Part shown: positions 51,726-59,483 of the stretch, piece by piece
Numbering within the stretch: position 1 is the first letter of the stretch
Layout: every line of letters begins with the position of its first letter
Source: Lacrimispora algidixylanolytica
GTDB lineage: Bacteria > Bacillota > Clostridia > Lachnospirales > Lachnospiraceae
Reading direction: 5' to 3'
DNA length: 64,000 nucleotides
NCBI RefSeq assembly: GCF_003609635.1
Contig: NZ_MCIA01000035.1
Span: 1 to 64,000, forward strand
Position numbers and translations under genes: made by a program
Notes under the pieces: generated by a model
Seen by the model: only the letters and a program-made list of their open reading frames with translations
Told to the model about the DNA's origin: nothing
The model's database searches: none

Positions 51726-52541
51726 ATGATCCAAATCAAAAAGATACTTTCCTCCAAATATATGGTAACCCTTGTATGGGTGTTGGGTCTTATCCTCATA
51801 TGGGAGTTAGGCGCTACCGTGATAGAAGGTACAAAGCGGTCTCCTGAGAATGTGTTACCCCATCTTCATCAGATATTGGCCTCTGTTTTTACTACCAACA
51901 AGGTAAATGGAACTCAGACTGCGTTCCAGATCGTCTTAAGCAATGGCGGGATTACTCTTCTACGAGCAGGGATTGGCTTTGTAATCGGTGCAGGCTTAGG
52001 GTTCCTTCTTGCACTAATCATGAATCTGTTTCTGCCAATTGAGAAGATATTATTTCCATATCTGATGATGATACAGATGATACCGATTCTTGGTATGGCA
52101 CCAATCGTCCTTGCTATTACAAAGGATATTAATAAAAGTCGCATCATCATAGCTGCCATACTAACCTTTTATCCGGTGGCCACCAACACACTGGCAGGGT
52201 TTAAATCAGTGGAGAAGGAAAAACACGAGCTCATGTATTCTCTTGCGGCAAGCAAATTTGAGATATACCGGAAATTATTAATTCCATCCTCTCTGCCTTA
52301 TTTTTTTACGGGATTAAAAATATCAGCACCCATGGCCATTACAGCAGCGATCCTGGTTGATACATTACAGGGCGGTGCAGGACTTGGAACTGTACTTTCT
52401 CAATCCTTAAAACATGCCACTACTATATATATTTTCTGGCAGATTGTATTTTTAAGTGCCATTATTGGTATTTTGAGCTTTTATCTTATGGTTTTACTGG
52501 AGCAGGCAATCTCTCCATATAAGAGAAAGAAGAAAAAGTAG
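51726..52541 (+). CDS. ABC importer permease, SsuC/ThiX type
   Basis: 271 residues, six hydrophobic segments; the cytoplasmic coupling loop SLAASKFEIYRKLLIPSSLP is the EAA motif for contact with the ATPase. ATG 51726 follows GAGGGGG; starts 1 base after the ATPase stop. Forms a heterodimeric channel with the next gene product. Confidence 0.93.
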   Translation: MIQIKKILSSKYMVTLVWVLGLILIWELGATVIEGTKRSPENVLPHLHQILASVFTTNKVNGTQTAFQIVLSNGGITLLRAGIGFVIGAGLGFLLALIMNLFLPIEKILFPYLMMIQMIPILGMAPIVLAITKDINKSRIIIAAILTFYPVATNTLAGFKSVEKEKHELMYSLAASKFEIYRKLLIPSSLPYFFTGLKISAPMAITAAILVDTLQGGAGLGTVLSQSLKHATTIYIFWQIVFLSAIIGILSFYLMVLLEQAISPYKRKKKK

Positions 52542-52552
52542 AAGGAGAGAAC

Positions 52553-53362
52553 ATGAAGAAGAAACGATATCTTAGATGGGATAAACAGTCTGCAACAACT
52601 GTTTTGTATCCAGTCATATTTGGTATCCTTTTATTGATTCTTTGGCAAACCCAGCTTTTGCACAAGTTACTAGGAGCTGATACTTTTGCGCTTCCCCTTC
52701 CGGGCAGAATCTTAAGGATTATATTTGATAATGGACCAACTATCATTGAAAACATAAAAGCAACGGTCATGGTTGCAGTGGGGGGCTTGTTCTTTGGTTC
52801 TATCTTAGGATATTTACTGGGAATCATTGCAACGGTATTTCCAAAATGGGGAGCAGGAGGTCTAAGCATTGCATCTGCAATCAGCGCAGTACCTATCATT
52901 GCCATTGCTCCAATCTTAAACAATTTAACAAAGGACTTCAGCGATGTTGCAAATGTAAGAAGCATGTTTGCAAAGACAATTGTGGTCACCATAACCTGTA
53001 CGGCAGCTATGAGCATCAATGCATACAGAGGTCTTAATGAATTAAAGCCTTATTCGCTTGATTTAATGAAAAGTTACGCAGCAAGTAAATTAACAGTCTT
53101 TTTAAAGCTAAGAATTCCCAACAGCGTACCCTATATATTTGTTGCCCTAAGAGTCAGTGTACCCGCCAGTATCATCAGTGCACTGGTTAGCGAGTATTTT
53201 GCCGAATTCATCATTGGAGTTGGCAGACAAATCAGGGAAAATATCGTGCTTGCCCAGTATGCGACAGCCTGGGCATATATCGTAGTAGCATGTGCCATTG
53301 GAATTATTATGTACGGCATACTACTTGCTGCAGAAGGAGCTTTGCTAAAAGGTAGGAAATAA
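52553..53362 (+). CDS. ABC importer permease, second subunit
   Basis: 269 residues, hydrophobic with the EAA loop SYAASKLTVFLKLRIPNSVP. Related to but distinct from the upstream permease, so the transporter is heterodimeric in the membrane, which is less usual in the SsuC family. GAAGGAG before ATG. The binding protein gene follows after 34 bases. Confidence 0.93.
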   Translation: MKKKRYLRWDKQSATTVLYPVIFGILLLILWQTQLLHKLLGADTFALPLPGRILRIIFDNGPTIIENIKATVMVAVGGLFFGSILGYLLGIIATVFPKWGAGGLSIASAISAVPIIAIAPILNNLTKDFSDVANVRSMFAKTIVVTITCTAAMSINAYRGLNELKPYSLDLMKSYAASKLTVFLKLRIPNSVPYIFVALRVSVPASIISALVSEYFAEFIIGVGRQIRENIVLAQYATAWAYIVVACAIGIIMYGILLAAEGALLKGRK

Positions 53363-53396
53363 ATCGATTAACACTATTTTAGAGGAGGAATTATTT

Positions 53397-54578
53397 ATGA
53401 AAAAACGAACAGGAAGCTTAACCGCAGCAGCATTAACACTTGCACTAACAACCGCAGCATTATCTGGCTGCTCAAGCGCACCGGAAAAAGAAACCACGAT
53501 TGCCACGACGGTAGCGGAAAGCACAACAGGAAAAGAAACTGTTGCAACAGAAGGCGCAAAGGAATCTGCAAGTACAGGCAAATATTATTCCGCGGATGCA
53601 AAAGCGAAAGACATCGTAGAAGATGCCGCTAAAAAAGGGAAAGTTGGTAACTGGGGTTTAGGCAATGAATATGAGGTTCAGGCACTTTTAAGCAAATACG
53701 GCCAGAATACTGCATTTCTAAGTCAGGCATTTGATATGGATGGGTTTGATGACAATTCCATTTTGTTGGCTTCGGCAATGACCTATAACGAGCTAGGTCT
53801 TATAAAGAATACATATCAGGGCGGTTACGGATATGGAGATACCGTAAACTTCATTGATATGAATAACGAAGGCGTAGCCATGTTAGAAGATAATATATTT
53901 ACAACAAAGGAATTTGCCTCTGCAAATCCAAACACAGTGAAAGCTTTTGTCAGTGCATCTATGAAAGGCTGGGAGTATGCCTGCGCCAATCCAAAAGAAG
54001 CGGCAGAAATCGTCTTCAATGCAGGTTCCTCCGTATCCAGTGAACACCAGGCTTATATGGCGGAAGAAGTAAAGAAATTAGTAGAAACTGATACCAAGGG
54101 AAATAAGGTAACCGAATTAGGAAAATTAGATGATGAGGCACTGCAGCAGACCCTCGATTTGGCTAAAAAATACATCAAATTAAGTGACAGTACAGCAGCA
54201 GAGAAGCTACAGACATTAACGTTAGATGATTTCCGTGATGCCTCTTATTGGAACGATGCAAAAGATGGCAGCACTTTGGGCAAACCAGAAAAAGCTGATG
54301 TATCCATTCAGTTAAAATGGCTCCCTCAGGCTCAGTTTATGGGATATTATGTAGCGGCTGCAAAAGGATATTATAAAGATGCCGGCTTAAATGTAACCAT
54401 AACACCAGGTGGCGGAGATATTGGTGAAACAACAGCCGTAAATTCTGGTCAGGTAGATTTCGGTGTAACCTGGGATGCCAACCTTATAGCAGCCAATGCG
54501 GGAGGTATGAATTTGATTGCAGTATCACAGGTTTATCAAAGATCAGGCTTAGTTCTGGTATATAAAAAGAACAAATAA
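53397..54578 (+). CDS. ABC substrate-binding lipoprotein with circularly permuted domain order
   Basis: 393 residues. Signal peptide and lipobox LSGC (Cys25), a Thr/Ser/Ala-rich linker (26-70), then a class II binding fold of the NMT1/ThiY/SsuA family in an unusual order. The second lobe comes first: GKVGNWGLGNEYEVQALL at about 81-98, which in this family follows the hinge, then the rest of the lobes (AFDMDGFDDNSILLASAMTY; ANPNTVKAFVSASMKGWEYA). The block that normally starts the mature protein, VSIQLKWLPQAQFMGYYVAA, begins only at residue 303, and the chain ends at LVLVYKKN, just before the hinge. The junction is near base 54300. Predicted substrates: uracil, dihydrouracil, or a related pyrimidine. 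Confidence 0.88.
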   Translation: MKKRTGSLTAAALTLALTTAALSGCSSAPEKETTIATTVAESTTGKETVATEGAKESASTGKYYSADAKAKDIVEDAAKKGKVGNWGLGNEYEVQALLSKYGQNTAFLSQAFDMDGFDDNSILLASAMTYNELGLIKNTYQGGYGYGDTVNFIDMNNEGVAMLEDNIFTTKEFASANPNTVKAFVSASMKGWEYACANPKEAAEIVFNAGSSVSSEHQAYMAEEVKKLVETDTKGNKVTELGKLDDEALQQTLDLAKKYIKLSDSTAAEKLQTLTLDDFRDASYWNDAKDGSTLGKPEKADVSIQLKWLPQAQFMGYYVAAAKGYYKDAGLNVTITPGGGDIGETTAVNSGQVDFGVTWDANLIAANAGGMNLIAVSQVYQRSGLVLVYKKNK

Positions 54579-54599
54579 AACAAATAAAAAATCAGTAAT

Positions 54600-54621
54600 C
54601 GTGGGTGCTAAGGCACCCACG
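54600..54621 (+). terminator. Intra-operon hairpin after the binding protein gene
   Basis: CGTGGGTGC and GCACCCACG form a perfect 9-bp stem with a TAAG loop and no U run. Such hairpins often protect binding-protein mRNA. Confidence 0.65.
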
Positions 54622-54643
54622 TATCCGTTAAGGAGGTATGACA

Positions 54644-56023
54644 TTGGACTTATTAATTAAAAATGGAACGATTGTAACGGCGGAAGAAACATATAAAGGC
54701 GATATCGCAGTAAAAGACGGCAAAATTGTATGCATTGGAAAAGACTTATCCATGGAAGCTAAAAAGGTCATTGACGTTGCTGGAAAACTAGTATTGCCAG
54801 GAGCCATCGATGTACATACACACCTTGCAATGCCCTTTGGAGGAACGGTATCTGCGGATGGTTATTTATCTGGAACAAGGGCAGCAGCTTGCGGAGGAGT
54901 TACGACTGTATTTGATTATCCCATTCAGAGAAAAGGAAAGGGTATTGTTGAAACGGTTCAGGAAAGAAAAGATATGTGCGATCCCGAGGCTTGTGTGGAT
55001 TATGCATTTCACTGTTGCATCACGGATTTAAACGGAGGAGCCATTTTAGATGAATTTAAAGAAGCAGTAGAGTATGGAATCACCAGTTTTAAATGCTTTC
55101 TTGTATATAAAAAGGAAGGCATGATGGTGGATGACGGAACTCTGGTTCGAATCTTAAAAAAGGCAAAGGAAGTAGGAGCCATAACAAATATTCATGCTGA
55201 AAATCCGGATGTAATTGATTTAAACATTGAGCAGTTTAAGGCAGAGGGAAACACCTCGGCTTGGTATCATTATTTAAGCCGACCAGAATATGTGGAGGCA
55301 GAAGCCGATAAACGGGCCGTACACTGGGCAAAATCCGTTGATGCACCTCTCTATATTGTCCATATGGCAGATAAAGAAGGTTTGGAAGCGGCAGTCGCTG
55401 CGAAAAGAGAGGGCCATAATATTTTTATTGAGACATGTCCTCAATACCTGGAGTTTACCTGTGACGTCTATAAAAGAGAAGATGGAAGAAACTTTGTATG
55501 TTCACCCCCAATGAAAAATCAGGAAAGCCAGGATGCGATTTGGAAAGCAGTTATGGATGGTAGCATTGATACGGTAGCTACCGACCATTGCCCCTTCCAA
55601 AGTTATGAGAAAGATTGGGGAAAAGATGATTTTACGAAGATTCCCAATGGATGTGCTGGTATTGAAAACTTATATCCTTATATGCTCTCTAAGGCAAACG
55701 AAGGTAAAATAAGCTTTAACCGTGCGGTAGAATTATGTGCAACAAACCCGGCTAAGATTTTTGGTTGTGTTCAAAAGGGATCTTTAACCGTTGGGAAGGA
55801 CGCAGATATTGTAATTTATGACAAGGAGAAAAAGTTCACCATATCCGTTCATAATATGCATTCTGATTACGACCATACCATATGGGAAGGTGTCAAGGTA
55901 AACGGTTATCCAGAACAGACTTATGTAAGAGGACAATTGGTATATGACAATGGGGAGTTTATAGGAACTCCAGGATATGGATCCTTTGTAAAGAGGGAAC
56001 CTCAAAATTATGATTTGGAGTGA
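54644..56023 (+). CDS. pydB: Dihydropyrimidinase (hydantoinase)
   Basis: 459 residues. Cyclic amidohydrolase that opens dihydrouracil to N-carbamoyl-beta-alanine. Metal centre: HxH in IDVHTHLAMPFGG (residues 58 and 60), the carboxylated Lys in TSFKCFLVYK, His in NIHAEN, His in IVHMAD, Asp in VATDHCPF. All are intact. Start set at TTG 54644, 7 bases after AGGAGG (54631-54636); the ATG at 54638 would leave a gap of only one base. Five-base gap to the next gene. The M-D-L-L-I-K-N-G start is typical of the family. Confidence 0.94.
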   Translation: MDLLIKNGTIVTAEETYKGDIAVKDGKIVCIGKDLSMEAKKVIDVAGKLVLPGAIDVHTHLAMPFGGTVSADGYLSGTRAAACGGVTTVFDYPIQRKGKGIVETVQERKDMCDPEACVDYAFHCCITDLNGGAILDEFKEAVEYGITSFKCFLVYKKEGMMVDDGTLVRILKKAKEVGAITNIHAENPDVIDLNIEQFKAEGNTSAWYHYLSRPEYVEAEADKRAVHWAKSVDAPLYIVHMADKEGLEAAVAAKREGHNIFIETCPQYLEFTCDVYKREDGRNFVCSPPMKNQESQDAIWKAVMDGSIDTVATDHCPFQSYEKDWGKDDFTKIPNGCAGIENLYPYMLSKANEGKISFNRAVELCATNPAKIFGCVQKGSLTVGKDADIVIYDKEKKFTISVHNMHSDYDHTIWEGVKVNGYPEQTYVRGQLVYDNGEFIGTPGYGSFVKREPQNYDLE

Positions 56024-56027
56024 TCGC

Positions 56028-57542
56028 ATGAATGATTTATTATATAAGGAAACTTCCCTTTTAGAAGAAGCAAGCGGATGCCTTTTATGCAATGAGGCGC
56101 CTTGCACCAAGGCCTGTCCTTATGATTTAGAGATAGATAAGATAATCCGGTGTTTTCGCTTTGATAATAAGGCTGGAGCAATCAACCGTCTAAAGGATTC
56201 CCTGCCTTGTAAAGAGTGTAAGGATACCCCTTGTTTATCTGCTTGTCTAAAAGGAAAAATCAATACCCCAGTCCCCATACCAGATATGTTTGCGAAGCTT
56301 TCTACTTATGAGAAGGAGGGATGTTTGGAGGTAAAACTTTCCATAGACTTTTGCGGGATTCCATGCGAAAATCCATTCTTTTTATCTTCTTCTGTGGTGG
56401 GGAGCAATTACGAGATGGTAGCAAAAGCCTTTGACATGGGCTGGGCAGGAGTAGCATTTAAAACCATTGGAACCTTTGTGCCTGAAGAGGTATCCCCTAG
56501 ATTTGATGCACTGAAAAAGGAAGCTCTTCCCTTTGTGGGTTTTAAGAACATAGAGCAGATTTCCGATCATACTTTGGAAGAAAATCTGAGCTTTATCAGA
56601 GATTTAAAAAGGGATTATCCTACGAAAGTGTTTGTTGCTTCAATTATGGGTCAGACCGAGGAAGAATGGACGTATCTTGCTAAGGTTGTGACTGAAGCAG
56701 GAGCAGACATCATTGAATGTAATTTTTCCTGTCCTCATATGGCGGCCAATGGTCTAGGTTCTGATGTGGGTCAGAATCCAGAGCTTGTTACTGCTTTTAC
56801 AAAAGCAGTGCGAAAAGGAACCCATCTTCCGATTTTGGCAAAAATGACTCCCAATATAGGGAATATGGAAGTTCCTGCCCTTGCGGCGATTCAGGCGGGA
56901 GCGGATGGAATTGCAGCCATTAATACCATTAAAAGTATTATGAATGTGGATACAGACACTTTTGTTTCAGGCCCTTTTGTAAAAGGCAAAACAAGTGTAG
57001 GTGGCTACTCAGGAAAGGCAGTAAAACCCATAGCTCTTCGATTTATCCATGCAATGAAGACACAGGAGGGGCTCACTCAAGTTCCGATCAGTGGCATGGG
57101 AGGAATTGAAACTTGGAGAGATGCCTTTGAATTCATGGCACTTGGTTGTGAGAACATTCAGGTCACTACTTCAGTCATGCAATACGGATATCGGATCATC
57201 GATGATATGATAGAAGGAATGAAATACTACTTAAGCTCACATGGCTATAAAGGTATAAATGAGATCGTAGGAAAAGCGCTTGCTCATACCATACCTGCGG
57301 ATGAACTTGAGAGGGATTCCATTTGCTATCCCAAATTTGACCGGAATCAATGTGTGGGTTGCGGAAGGTGTTATGTATCTTGCTATGATGGAGGTCATCA
57401 GGCATTAAAGCAGGATGATATTACTAGAAAACCAATCATGGACGGTAAGAAATGCGTGGGTTGCCATTTGTGTGCACTGGTATGTCCGGTAGGAGCAATT
57501 ACGCAAGGAACCAGGGTGAAAAAGGCATCAAGACCATCATGA
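56028..57542 (+). CDS. pydA: Dihydropyrimidine dehydrogenase, PreA-type with extra N-terminal Fe-S domain
   Basis: 504 residues. Domain order: N-terminal iron-sulfur domain with two Cys sets (Cys18/21/26/30 in CLLCNEAPCTKAC and Cys61/64/69/73 in CKECKDTPCLSAC), an FMN domain of the dihydroorotate-dehydrogenase type (SSSVVGSNYEMVAKAFDMGW; NFSCPHMAANGLGSDVGQNP; KMTPNIGN; AINTIKSI; GYSGKAVKPIALRF; ISGMGGIETW), and two C-terminal 4Fe-4S motifs (CVGCGRCYVSC, CVGCHLCALVC). This equals domains I, IV and V of mammalian DPD; the FAD and NADPH domains (PreT part) are missing, so the electron donor is another protein, perhaps ferredoxin. It reduces uracil to dihydrouracil. ATG 56028 with TGGAG 7 bases before. 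Confidence 0.9.
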   Translation: MNDLLYKETSLLEEASGCLLCNEAPCTKACPYDLEIDKIIRCFRFDNKAGAINRLKDSLPCKECKDTPCLSACLKGKINTPVPIPDMFAKLSTYEKEGCLEVKLSIDFCGIPCENPFFLSSSVVGSNYEMVAKAFDMGWAGVAFKTIGTFVPEEVSPRFDALKKEALPFVGFKNIEQISDHTLEENLSFIRDLKRDYPTKVFVASIMGQTEEEWTYLAKVVTEAGADIIECNFSCPHMAANGLGSDVGQNPELVTAFTKAVRKGTHLPILAKMTPNIGNMEVPALAAIQAGADGIAAINTIKSIMNVDTDTFVSGPFVKGKTSVGGYSGKAVKPIALRFIHAMKTQEGLTQVPISGMGGIETWRDAFEFMALGCENIQVTTSVMQYGYRIIDDMIEGMKYYLSSHGYKGINEIVGKALAHTIPADELERDSICYPKFDRNQCVGCGRCYVSCYDGGHQALKQDDITRKPIMDGKKCVGCHLCALVCPVGAITQGTRVKKASRPS

Positions 57543-57590
57543 TATGGTAAGAAAACGGTTATTATTTATGCATAAAAGGAGGTAAGGAAC

Positions 57591-58817
57591 ATGGTTCAAT
57601 GTGATTATGAGAGAATGGAAGATAAGATAAAAACCTTCAGTCAGTTTGGAGATACAGGAAAAGGGGGGATTACAAGATTTTCTTTATCAGAGGAAGCGGT
57701 AGCTGCAAGGCGTGAGTTTGTAAGGCGTATGGAGGAAATCGGTGCCACAGTTACAACCGATGATATGGCAAATGTCTATGCCACCATTGCAGGGACGGAA
57801 GACTTGCCAATGATCTTTTCCGGTTCTCATATGGATTCTGTTCGTCAGGGCGGAAATTATGATGGAATCTTAGGTGTATTAACGGCTATGGAAGTAGCGG
57901 AAACCATAGTAAAAGAAAAGATTCCACACAGACACCCCATCACCGTTATTGTTTGGACCAACGAAGAAGGTGCCAGATTTGAACCAGCAATGATGTCTTC
58001 CGGGGTAATTTGCGGAAAATTCAATAAAGATGATATGTTGGCTTCTCAGGCCAAAGACATACCTGGCTATACTTTTGGAGAAGCTTTGGAAAAAAGTGGT
58101 TTTAAAGGAGAGGAAAAGAACCGTCTTAATCCATCTAATACGAAGGCTTTGGTAGAACTGCACATCGAGCAGGGGCCAGTATTAGAGGCAGAAGGCATTG
58201 ATATTGGTGTGGTGGAAGGCGTCTGTGGTATGATAAATTATGAATTCACCTTTACTGGGCAGGCAGGCCATGCAGGAACAACTCCCATGAAATATCGCAA
58301 GGATGCTCTTTATGCGGCAGTAAAGACCATTCAGTACCTTCATGATGAACTGGATCAGCTTGATGGGAAGTTGGTGTATACCACTGGCAAGATTTCTGCC
58401 CATCCTAACATTCATACCATCATTCCAGATGAAGTTAAAATCACTTTGGATGCAAGGCACCAGGATCCGGAGGTAATTAAGCAGGTACTCGCTGTGATTA
58501 AGAAGATCCCAGGCCTGGTAGAAAATTGTAAGGTAAGCTATGAAGAGGCATGGTCTCGTAAGACGGTTAGCTTTACTTCGGAATTAGTAGATTACGTAGA
58601 AAAAAGCGCACAAGAATACGGGTATACCAATCGTAGGATTTACAGCGGTCCAGGGCATGACGCACAGTTTGCCATTGATCTTGTTCCCACCACCATGATA
58701 TTTGTACCAAGCGTGGGAGGACATAGTCATTGTGAAATAGAATATACTCCCGTAGAAAATTGTTTAAAAGGAGCCAACGTGCTCTTAAATACCATATTAC
58801 ATATTGATAAGCAGTAA
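57591..58817 (+). CDS. pydC: N-carbamoyl-beta-alanine amidohydrolase (beta-ureidopropionase), M20 family
   Basis: 408 residues. Hydantoinase/carbamoylase branch of the M20 peptidases. Metal ligands: His in GSHMDSVRQGG, Asp in GGNYDGILG, Glu pair in WTNEEGARFEP, His in ELHIEQGP, and His in SVGGHSHCE. The dimerisation lid domain lies between about residues 210 and 325. It hydrolyses N-carbamoyl-beta-alanine to beta-alanine, CO2 and ammonia. Allantoate amidohydrolase is the nearest other possibility, but the operon partners favour the pyrimidine substrate. AGGAGG 10 bases before the ATG. Confidence 0.9.
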   Translation: MVQCDYERMEDKIKTFSQFGDTGKGGITRFSLSEEAVAARREFVRRMEEIGATVTTDDMANVYATIAGTEDLPMIFSGSHMDSVRQGGNYDGILGVLTAMEVAETIVKEKIPHRHPITVIVWTNEEGARFEPAMMSSGVICGKFNKDDMLASQAKDIPGYTFGEALEKSGFKGEEKNRLNPSNTKALVELHIEQGPVLEAEGIDIGVVEGVCGMINYEFTFTGQAGHAGTTPMKYRKDALYAAVKTIQYLHDELDQLDGKLVYTTGKISAHPNIHTIIPDEVKITLDARHQDPEVIKQVLAVIKKIPGLVENCKVSYEEAWSRKTVSFTSELVDYVEKSAQEYGYTNRRIYSGPGHDAQFAIDLVPTTMIFVPSVGGHSHCEIEYTPVENCLKGANVLLNTILHIDKQ

Positions 58818-58825
58818 AAATAGGT

Positions 58826-58880
58826 AAAAGGTCCTCCCCAATTTATACCGAAAGGTATCTGAATTTGGAAGGACCTTTTT
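58826..58880 (+). terminator. Terminator of the pyrimidine catabolic operon
   Basis: AAAAGGTCCT and AGGACCTTTTT form the outer stem (with inner CCAAATT/AATTTGG pairing), followed by TTCTG. Confidence 0.85.
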
Positions 58881-58943
58881 CTGTGAAAAAGACCAATAAA
58901 AAGGCATGATACATCAAAAAATAACCCTATTATTCAATAGACC

Positions 58944-58972
58944 TTTACTTAAAATAAACTATGTAGTATCAT
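58944..58972 (+). promoter_or_regulatory. Candidate promoter of smpB
   Basis: TTTACT (58944-58949), 17 bases, TATCAT (58967-58972). It is 31 bases before the GTG start. Confidence 0.5.
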
Positions 58973-59003
58973 AAATGAAACGTAATTACGGAGGTTAATT
59001 AAA

Positions 59004-59465
59004 GTGGAAGATAAAATTAAACTCATAGCCAATAATAAGAAGGCATACCATGACTATTTTATTGATGAAAAATATGAGGCAGGCATAGAACTGGCAGGGA
59101 CAGAAGTGAAATCTTTGCGTATGGGAAAGTGCAGTATCAAGGAATCTTTTATAAAGATTGAAAGAGGAGAAGTTTTCGCATATGGAATGAACATCAGTCC
59201 TTATGAAAAGGGTAATATTTTCAACAAGGACCCACTTCGTATTAGAAAACTTCTGCTCCATAGAGCCCAGATTATAAAACTAGACGAAAAGATGGCTCAA
59301 AAAGGGTATACCTTAGTTCCTCTTCAGGTCTATTTAAAAGGAAGTCTGGTAAAGGTGGAGATAGGCCTTGCCAGAGGTAAGAAGCTCTATGACAAAAGAG
59401 AAGACATAGCGAAGAAAGATCAGCGCAGAGAATTAGAACGAGACTTTAAGGTAAGAAATTTATAA
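59004..59465 (+). CDS. smpB: SsrA-binding protein SmpB
   Basis: 153 residues; binds tmRNA and delivers it to stalled ribosomes. The core motifs [59 protein letters not shown] and the basic tail [12 protein letters not shown] are present. GTG start with GGAGG 10 bases before. In most Firmicutes smpB directly follows rnr; here a 12-kb catabolic cluster lies between them. ssrA is not seen in the window. Confidence 0.96.
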   Translation: MEDKIKLIANNKKAYHDYFIDEKYEAGIELAGTEVKSLRMGKCSIKESFIKIERGEVFAYGMNISPYEKGNIFNKDPLRIRKLLLHRAQIIKLDEKMAQKGYTLVPLQVYLKGSLVKVEIGLARGKKLYDKREDIAKKDQRRELERDFKVRNL

Positions 59466-59483
59466 TAAGAAAAGGAGAAGCGG

